The translations under genes were made by a program, and so were the position numbers. Below the pieces are notes generated by a model. It saw nothing but the letters and a program-made list of their open reading frames with translations, had not been told where the DNA came from and did no database searches. Shown in pieces: positions 7,836-11,813 of a stretch of 11,813 nucleotides of DNA. This DNA comes from Thermoleophilia bacterium. GTDB lineage: Bacteria > Actinomycetota > Thermoleophilia > Gaiellales > Gaiellaceae. The stretch's first letter is position 1. Every line of letters begins with the position of its first letter. The stretch covers positions 1 to 11,813 of the forward strand of contig JAICLM010000044.1 in the NCBI GenBank assembly GCA_025927435.1, in the 5' to 3' direction.

Positions 7836-8725
7836 GATCGCGCTCCCTCACGGGCCCGCTGACGCGCGGCCTTGGTGATCACGTCCACAAGCTCGTCCTT
7901 CGTCATGTTCGCGCGCGTCTCGATACCAATACTGGCTGCGAGCTGCGCCAGCTCCGGCTTCTTGTAAGCATCGAGACCATCCGTGGCATTGAGTTCGCGT
8001 GCTGTTTCCCGGGCTCGACTAGCCGCTTGTTCGCGAAGCTGTTCTGCCGTCTCAACACGCGCCTCGGCGTCGGCGGCTTGCTGCTTCGCTTCATTTTGCA
8101 GTTGTTCGGCCTGCCGCTCGGCCTCGTCGGCGGCCGCCCGCGCGGCTTCGGCGGCCTCGTCCGCCAGCCTTCGCGCCTCGCCCAGTGCATGGGTTGCCTC
8201 TTCGAGTAGCTCTTCCGCTCGCTGCCGCGACTCCTGAGCCTCACTCTCGGCCTCCGCAATCTCGTTCTCGACCTCTTCTTCGACTTCCTCGCGTTTCTGC
8301 TTCGCGTCGGCCTCGGCGTTAGCTCGCTCGCGCTTGACCAATTCCTCGGCGGCCTTCTCGGCCTCTTGCACTCGCTGCTTCACTTCACGGTCTGTCTCGC
8401 GCTCGACGTTCTTGATCTGAGTGCGCCCCTGTTCGCTCACAGTGCGAGCTCGATTCGCGGCTGCTTTCGACTCGCGCGCGGCCTCTACCGCCCGATCCTC
8501 AACTTCCCGGGCGCGCTCAGCTGCATCACGCGCCCGTTTTGCGCGGATCTCGACCGAATCGCCAACCGGCGCAGCATCGACTACCGCGGCTGCTACCTGC
8601 CGGCCTTTGTCGCGCACCCCTACCGCCGCGTCACCGATCGCGCCGCTCGGGTTCACGATCCGTGACAGCAACCAAACCGCATTCGACGGCATCTCCCGAA
8701 GACCCATTCGCGTTCGCTCGAGCAC
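7832..8725 (-). CDS. Long coiled-coil protein with a C-terminal Rho_N/SAP-like domain
   Basis: A 297-residue protein. Seen: an N-terminal part of about 57 residues with MPSNAVWLLSRIVNPSGA, then an almost unbroken Ala/Glu/Arg/Gln-rich helix from about 58 to 245, predicted to be a coiled coil, and a compact C-terminal domain (252-286) with YKKPELAQLAASIGIETRA and MTKDELVDVI. That last pattern matches the Rho_N/SAP/LEM helix-extended-loop-helix type, which often binds nucleic acid. The frame is open to a GTG at 8734, but GGAGG touches it directly; GTG at 8725 lies 9 bases from GGAGG and is chosen. It is the first gene of the minus-strand block, with a SigB/SigF-like promoter candidate about 50 bases upstream. 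The role could be structural, as for coiled-coil proteins near envelope or gas-vesicle genes. Function unknown. Confidence 0.88.
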   Translation of the reverse strand: MLERTRMGLREMPSNAVWLLSRIVNPSGAIGDAAVGVRDKGRQVAAAVVDAAPVGDSVEIRAKRARDAAERAREVEDRAVEAARESKAAANRARTVSEQGRTQIKNVERETDREVKQRVQEAEKAAEELVKRERANAEADAKQKREEVEEEVENEIAEAESEAQESRQRAEELLEEATHALGEARRLADEAAEAARAAADEAERQAEQLQNEAKQQAADAEARVETAEQLREQAASRARETARELNATDGLDAYKKPELAQLAASIGIETRANMTKDELVDVITKAARQRAREGARS

Positions 8726-8774
8726 GGACCTCACCCTCCACGGTCGAAAAAGACTCCAGACTGCTCCGACCGCC

Positions 8775-8799
8775 CTTCCCGTCCGAGCCTGTTAGAAAC
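8775..8799 (-). promoter_or_regulatory. Candidate SigB/SigF-type promoter for the coiled-coil gene block
   Basis: Read on the minus strand: GTTT, 15 bases, GGGAAG. The alternative stress sigma factors of Gram-positive bacteria and actinobacteria use GTTT-N13-17-GGGTAT-like elements. It lies about 50 bases before the chosen GTG and the GGAGG ribosome site. The third-to-last base of the -10 differs from consensus, and in high-GC DNA a match of this size can arise by chance. Confidence 0.35.
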
Positions 8800-8853
8800 T
8801 CGTCGCCTGCGGCCATTCCACCCGTCGCCCCCGGGCCCGCCCGCGCAACCCCG

Positions 8854-8879
8854 GTTTCCGGTCAGTCCCGGCCGGGAAG
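8854..8879 (+). promoter_or_regulatory. Candidate SigB/SigF-type promoter for the divergent small gene
   Basis: On the plus strand: GTTT, 16 bases, GGGAAG, ending about 43 bases before the start codon of the gene it faces. It is the same pair of elements as on the opposite strand 55-80 bases away, which suggests that both directions are driven by one sigma factor. Confidence 0.35.
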
Positions 8880-8921
8880 CTGGGCATGCAACTACCAGAG
8901 GGATACGAGGAGGATTCGACG

Positions 8922-9314
8922 ATGGATGTCCAAGCATTTGCGCAGCGCGTCATCGACCTGGCGGAGCGCTTGTCGGATGTGGCTGACGCCGCGACTGGAA
9001 AGCGCCGGAAACACCCAAGCGCGGTCACGCGATGGCTCGTGCTACCGGCGACGGGCGCTGGCCTGTACGCACTGGCCAAGAGCGACTTTCTTAGTCAACA
9101 GGCGAAGATCGTCGTGGAGGAAGCCAGGACGCTTGCATCGGAGTTGCCCGACGATCTCGTGACTAGTGTCCGTCAAGCCTCGCAATCGCCGACGAAATCC
9201 TCCTCGTCAGCAACCCGAAACTCGTCCACAAGCGCGCGGCGGCGAACAAGTCGCAACAAAGGTCAACAGCGTCGGCGGACCACCACTGCGAGCAGACGAA
9301 CAGGCGGTAGCTAG
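8922..9314 (+). CDS. Uncharacterised 130-residue protein with a Ser/Thr/Arg-rich tail
   Basis: Seen: an N-terminal helix (QAFAQRVIDLAERLSDVAD, 4-22), a basic TGKRRKH turn, a hydrophobic segment WLVLPATGAGLYALAKS (38-54) that could insert weakly in a membrane, a helix with EEARTLASELPDDLVTSVR (66-84), and a tail (86-130) made mostly of Ser, Thr, Arg and Lys, probably disordered and nucleic-acid or envelope binding. The frame is open to an ATG at 8886, but the ATG at 8922 has GAGGAGG 8 bases upstream and is chosen. It diverges from the coiled-coil gene and shares its unusual codon use, so it likely belongs to the same block. The low-complexity tail leaves 20 bases before the MFS stop codon. Function unknown. 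Confidence 0.8.
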   Translation: MDVQAFAQRVIDLAERLSDVADAATGKRRKHPSAVTRWLVLPATGAGLYALAKSDFLSQQAKIVVEEARTLASELPDDLVTSVRQASQSPTKSSSSATRNSSTSARRRTSRNKGQQRRRTTTASRRTGGS

Positions 9315-9322
9315 TCTCCCGC

Positions 9323-9334
9323 CCCGGATCCGGG
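9323..9334. repeat. Short palindrome between converging genes
   Basis: A perfect 12-base palindrome, CCCGGATCCGGG, in the 20-base gap between converging stop codons. It can form only a small hairpin (4-bp stem, GATC loop). It may be a weak bidirectional terminator; no T-run. Confidence 0.3.
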
Positions 9335-10552
9335 CTAGCCGCTCGCCACGGCGACCTCGCCGGGCGCGTCGTCTCGGTGACGCAGTAGCACCGCAGCGAA
9401 GAGGAGCCCGCCGAGCGTGAGCAGCGCCGGGAGGGCGACGAAGAACGGCCCGAGCGCGACGTGGCGCAGGAGGTAGCCGGCCGCGATGAAGCCGAACGGC
9501 CCGGCCATGGTCGCGACGGTCATCACGGCCGTCATCACCTTCGGGCGCAGCGCCTCGGGCGTCCGCACGGTCAGGATCCCGATGACCGGCGCGTTCACGA
9601 GAGGCGTGAAGAACGCGAACCCTCCGATGATGACCACCGCGGCGGGCCAGGGCGTCGCCGGCGAGAGCAGGAAGAGCGGCAGCGGCATGGCGACGATCGC
9701 AAGCGCCGCCAGCTTGAGCAGCTGCACCTTCTGGGTCACCTGCTGAGCGACGATCGCGCCGGCGAGCGCACCGATCCCGAAGCCGGCGAAGAGGTAGCCG
9801 AGCACGTGCGCGTTCGCGTCGTAGCGGAAGAATGCGATCGCCTGGACGCCGAGGACGATCCCCTGCGCGACGAAGTTGATCACGCAGGCGGCGAGCATCA
9901 TCGGCCCGAGCAGGGAGTCGCCAAGCAGAAACTTCAGGCCGGCGAGCACGCCCTTCTGCTGCGCGGCCGCCTCGACGCGCTTGCCCGCGCGGACGACGGT
10001 GAGGATCACAAGGAAGGAGAAGACGTAGGAGCAGCCGTCGACGACGAGCACCGTGGCCGGAGTCGTGGCCGCGATCAGCAGGCCGGCGACCACGGGCCCC
10101 GCGAGCTGCGTCAGCTGGTTCGCGCCTGACAGGATGGCATTGACGCTCGCGACCGCCTGCTCGTCCTCGCCGGCGACCTCGGGGACGACGAGCCGCGACG
10201 ACGCGAAGTAGGGAGCGGCGAAGATCCCGATCGCGAACGTCGTCGCGAGCAGCGCCGCGAAGGAGAGGTGCCCAGTGCTGTGCAGGATCGGGATGACGAG
10301 CATCAGCGGCCCGCGCGCCGCGTCCGAGACGAGCATCGTCTTCTTGGCGCCGAACTTCGCAATCACCGTGCCGGCGGGGATGCCGAAGATCGCGATGGGG
10401 AGCATCTCCGCCGCGAGGACCCAGCCCATCTTCGCCGTCGAGCCGGTCGTGGCGAGCACGAACCACGGCAGGGCGACGAAGGTCATGGCGGAGCCGGTCA
10501 ACGACACGAGCTCCGCGGCGAGCAGTCCGATGAGCGAGCGGTTCCTCAGCAC
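9335..10552 (-). CDS. MFS transporter (MFS_3/EntS-like exporter)
   Basis: A 405-residue major facilitator with about 12 hydrophobic helices and a short charged C-terminal end. Seen: the first helix with SLTGSAMTFVALPWFVL, the loop 2-3 motif IPAGTVIAKFGAKKTML (the G-x3-D/R-x-G-K-K pattern), and a long central loop (about 191-205, AGKRVEAAAQQKG) between the two six-helix halves. This shape fits drug or siderophore exporters, driven by the proton gradient. The GTG start has no Shine-Dalgarno; a TTGACA-N17-TATTTT promoter ends 6 bases upstream, so the mRNA should begin at or next to the GTG (leaderless). It diverges from the TetR gene, the classic repressor/efflux pair, so induction by a toxic substrate is likely. 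Substrate unknown. Confidence 0.93.
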   Translation of the reverse strand: MLRNRSLIGLLAAELVSLTGSAMTFVALPWFVLATTGSTAKMGWVLAAEMLPIAIFGIPAGTVIAKFGAKKTMLVSDAARGPLMLVIPILHSTGHLSFAALLATTFAIGIFAAPYFASSRLVVPEVAGEDEQAVASVNAILSGANQLTQLAGPVVAGLLIAATTPATVLVVDGCSYVFSFLVILTVVRAGKRVEAAAQQKGVLAGLKFLLGDSLLGPMMLAACVINFVAQGIVLGVQAIAFFRYDANAHVLGYLFAGFGIGALAGAIVAQQVTQKVQLLKLAALAIVAMPLPLFLLSPATPWPAAVVIIGGFAFFTPLVNAPVIGILTVRTPEALRPKVMTAVMTVATMAGPFGFIAAGYLLRHVALGPFFVALPALLTLGGLLFAAVLLRHRDDAPGEVAVASG

Positions 10553-10558
10553 GCCGGT

Positions 10559-10587
10559 AAAATAAAACGTACGTACGGTTTTGTCAA
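10559..10587 (-). promoter_or_regulatory. Promoter of the MFS gene, predicted leaderless
   Basis: On the minus strand: a perfect -35 TTGACA (10582-10587), a 17-base spacer, and -10 TATTTT (10559-10564). The predicted transcription start falls at about 10552, the first base of the GTG. This agrees with the absence of a Shine-Dalgarno. Confidence 0.7.
10564..10582. promoter_or_regulatory. Probable TetR operator
   Basis: A CGTACGTACG palindrome (10568-10577) flanked by AAAA on one side and GTTTT on the other, giving a near-perfect 19-base inverted repeat with a one-base shift. It fills the spacer of the MFS promoter and touches the -35, so a bound repressor would block RNA polymerase. It also lies within the predicted promoter region of the TetR gene, suggesting autorepression. 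Confidence 0.6.
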
Positions 10588-10592
10588 GTGGC

Positions 10593-10598
10593 TAGGAT
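10593..10598 (+). promoter_or_regulatory. Candidate -10 box of the TetR gene
   Basis: TAGGAT, a common actinobacterial -10 form, placed so that transcription would start 1-2 bases before the GTG. The -35 region falls on the palindrome and is not a good consensus. Confidence 0.4.
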
Positions 10599-10606
10599 TC
10601 TCGGCC

Positions 10607-11209
10607 GTGCCGAAGGTGACTCAGGAGCATCTCGACGCCCGCCGCAAGGAGATCCTCGACGGCGCAAGACGCGCATTCGCCGAACACGGGTACGAGGGCG
10701 CGACGGTGGCCCGGCTCGAGGAGGCGACCGGCATGTCGCGCGGCGCGATCTTCCACTACTTCGAGAACAAGAACGACCTGTTCGTCGAGCTTGCGATGGA
10801 GATGAACACCCGCTTCGGCGACATCCTGCTCGAGCGGGGCCTCGACGAGGCATTCCGCGCCCTGACCGCGGAGAACCCGGAATGGCTGGCCGTCCTGATC
10901 GAGACCGAGGGCCGGATGCGCCACGACGAGGACTTCGTCCAGCGGTTCGAGGCGAGAGCGGCCGACGCCGGCCCACGGATTCGCGATTGGTTCCACGACC
11001 AGCAGGCCGCCGGGAACCTCCGCGACGACATCTCCTCGGACGAGATCGGACGGTTCGCCACCTCCCTCCTCAACGGCCTCGCGCTCCGCATCGCCAGCGG
11101 AGACCCATTCGACATCGAGGCGATGCTGCGCCTGCTGAGCACTGCTATCGCACCGCCGCGCAAGCCGAAAAGCGTCGTGCGGCCCCGGCCCGCGGCGAGG
11201 AAGCGCTAG
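10607..11209 (+). CDS. TetR family transcriptional repressor
   Basis: A 200-residue TetR regulator. Seen: the N-terminal DNA-binding domain with EILDGARRAFAEHGYEGATV (15-34), the helix-turn-helix at about 33-52 (RLEEATGMSRGAIFHYF) and FENKNDLF (52-59), then a helical ligand/dimer domain to about 180 and a Lys/Arg/Pro-rich tail. The N-terminal domain strongly recalls corynebacterial AcnR, the aconitase repressor (EHGYEGATV-RRLEEATG), although no aconitase gene is near. The frame is open much further upstream; GTG at 10607 gives the normal family start and follows AGGA and a TAGGAT box, GTG at 10616 being the alternative. It most likely represses the divergent exporter through the palindrome between them. 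The stop codon lies in CTAG, shared with the converging gene. Confidence 0.95.
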   Translation: MPKVTQEHLDARRKEILDGARRAFAEHGYEGATVARLEEATGMSRGAIFHYFENKNDLFVELAMEMNTRFGDILLERGLDEAFRALTAENPEWLAVLIETEGRMRHDEDFVQRFEARAADAGPRIRDWFHDQQAAGNLRDDISSDEIGRFATSLLNGLALRIASGDPFDIEAMLRLLSTAIAPPRKPKSVVRPRPAARKR

Positions 11210-11781
11210 GCAGCTACCGGCGGCCGCCGCATCGGCCAGAACCGCGGCCCGTCGGGCACCCGCAGCTCGCCCAGATGGACGAACCCGAGCCGCTCGTACA
11301 ACGCCGCGCTCCGTTCGGTGCTGGCTTCCAGGTACGCAGGCACTCCTTCCTGGTCGCAGCGGTCGAGCGTGCGGCGCAGCAGCGCCGTCCCGAGACCCCG
11401 GCCCTGATAGCGGGTCGCCACGCCCAGCGTGCGGACGTAGTAGTGCGGCTCCTGAAGGTGGTTGCGCTCGAAGAACTTCTGCAACCGGCTCGCCCGTGAC
11501 AACCGTCGGCCGAACACACGCAGGAGGGAGACCGCACCCGACAGCGGCACCGCCATCTCCCACCCGCCGGGCGGAAGCTCGAGGTTCGCGCCGCGAAAGT
11601 CGTCGGTCGTGAATACGCGGCCGCTCGGGAAGACGTAGTACTCGAGCTCCACCGCGAACAGCCGACGCAGCCGCCGCTCACCCGGAAGCAACCACCCGTA
11701 GATCGGGTCGGCGGCCAACGCATCCGCGAGGGTCGCGCTCACCTGCGCCAGCTCCGCGACCTCGGCCTCGCGAACGCTCAT
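11206..11781 (-). CDS. GNAT family N-acetyltransferase
   Basis: A 191-residue acetyltransferase. Seen: motif A, the acetyl-CoA pyrophosphate loop, in LGVATRYQGRGLGTALL (119-135, with QGRGLG), and motif B around LEASTERSAALYERLGF (151-167). A Leu/Arg-rich middle part (80-108) precedes motif A. These enzymes move an acetyl group from acetyl-CoA to an amine on a small molecule or protein; the acceptor is unknown. The ATG has no convincing Shine-Dalgarno, and TAAATG just before it could be the end of an upstream gene in another frame (ending RMAST), beyond the right edge. Its stop codon overlaps that of the TetR gene by sharing CTAG on opposite strands, so transcripts of the two genes overlap at their 3' ends. 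Confidence 0.93.
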   Translation of the reverse strand: MSVREAEVAELAQVSATLADALAADPIYGWLLPGERRLRRLFAVELEYYVFPSGRVFTTDDFRGANLELPPGGWEMAVPLSGAVSLLRVFGRRLSRASRLQKFFERNHLQEPHYYVRTLGVATRYQGRGLGTALLRRTLDRCDQEGVPAYLEASTERSAALYERLGFVHLGELRVPDGPRFWPMRRPPVAA

Positions 11782-11813
11782 TTACGTGCTTGCCATCCTC
11801 ACGCCCACCCTGA
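11782..11813 (-). other. Possible last codons of an upstream minus-strand gene
   Basis: On the minus strand one frame reads about nine codons to a TAA that directly touches the ATG of the acetyltransferase gene. Too short to support a gene; recorded because such a junction would mean an operon and would explain the missing ribosome site. Confidence 0.2.

Noticed and set aside
7983..8237. Ser/Ala-rich plus-strand frame inside the coiled-coil gene
   Set aside because: It is the mirror of repeated GCN/GAG codons in the coiled coil, not a gene.
9207..10466. A 419-codon minus-strand frame overlapping the MFS gene
   Set aside because: Same strand but another frame; Arg/Asp/Gly-rich, while the chosen frame gives regular membrane helices.
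10268..10606. N-terminal extension of the TetR frame
   Set aside because: It lies antisense inside the MFS gene and across the promoter; TetR proteins normally start a few residues before the first helix.
10592..11563. A 323-codon minus-strand frame across tetR and the acetyltransferase
   Set aside because: It runs antisense to the TetR motifs and out of frame with the GNAT motifs.

Overview
This is a gene-dense, high-GC bacterial segment with 17 supported protein-coding genes and no RNA genes, insertion sequences or CRISPR array that I can see. The strongly GC-ending codons, frequent GTG/TTG starts and a TAGGAT-type -10 box suggest an actinobacterium. The ATP-type PEP carboxykinase, in place of the GTP-type enzyme of Streptomyces and Mycobacterium, and the small-protein families in the middle suggest a deep-branching class such as Thermoleophilia. 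That placement is inference; there is no marker here for a firm call.

Left part (1-5453), ordinary metabolism and housekeeping. Three minus-strand genes may form one operon: an MBL-fold hydrolase, an Lrp/AsnC regulator, and a class III aminotransferase that runs off the left edge and is coupled to the regulator by an ATGA overlap. Then come the ribosome-assembly GTPase rsgA (plus) and the gluconeogenic pckA (minus), which converge with 4 bases between their stop codons and both start with TTG behind strong Shine-Dalgarno sequences. A cupin gene (plus), divergent from pckA, ends at a clear GC hairpin.

Middle part (5550-9314), the unusual region. Seven small or uncharacterised genes lie on the minus strand: a long coiled-coil protein with a Rho_N/SAP-like tail, a 64-aa helix protein, a 98-aa protein whose core resembles the gas-vesicle GvpA/GvpJ fold, a 66-aa protein that looks truncated, a 79-aa membrane peptide, a membrane-anchored 201-aa protein and its soluble 160-aa paralogue. 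Three of the junctions are 4-base start/stop overlaps. A divergent plus-strand gene encodes a protein with a Ser/Thr/Arg-rich tail. Both sides of that divergent region carry a GTTT-N15/16-GGGAAG pair that resembles stress sigma-factor (SigB/SigF) promoters. Codons in this block end in A/T far more often than those of the flanking genes, suggesting a different history or lower expression. This block is the best candidate for an undescribed system: possibly a stress-induced envelope or gas-vesicle-accessory module, without the classical Gvp assembly proteins in view.

Right part (9335-11813). An MFS exporter (minus) and a TetR repressor (plus) diverge from a 54-base region with a CGTACGTACG palindrome set inside a near-consensus promoter; both transcripts look leaderless or nearly so. 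The TetR gene ends on a CTAG tetranucleotide that also supplies the stop codon of the converging GNAT acetyltransferase gene.
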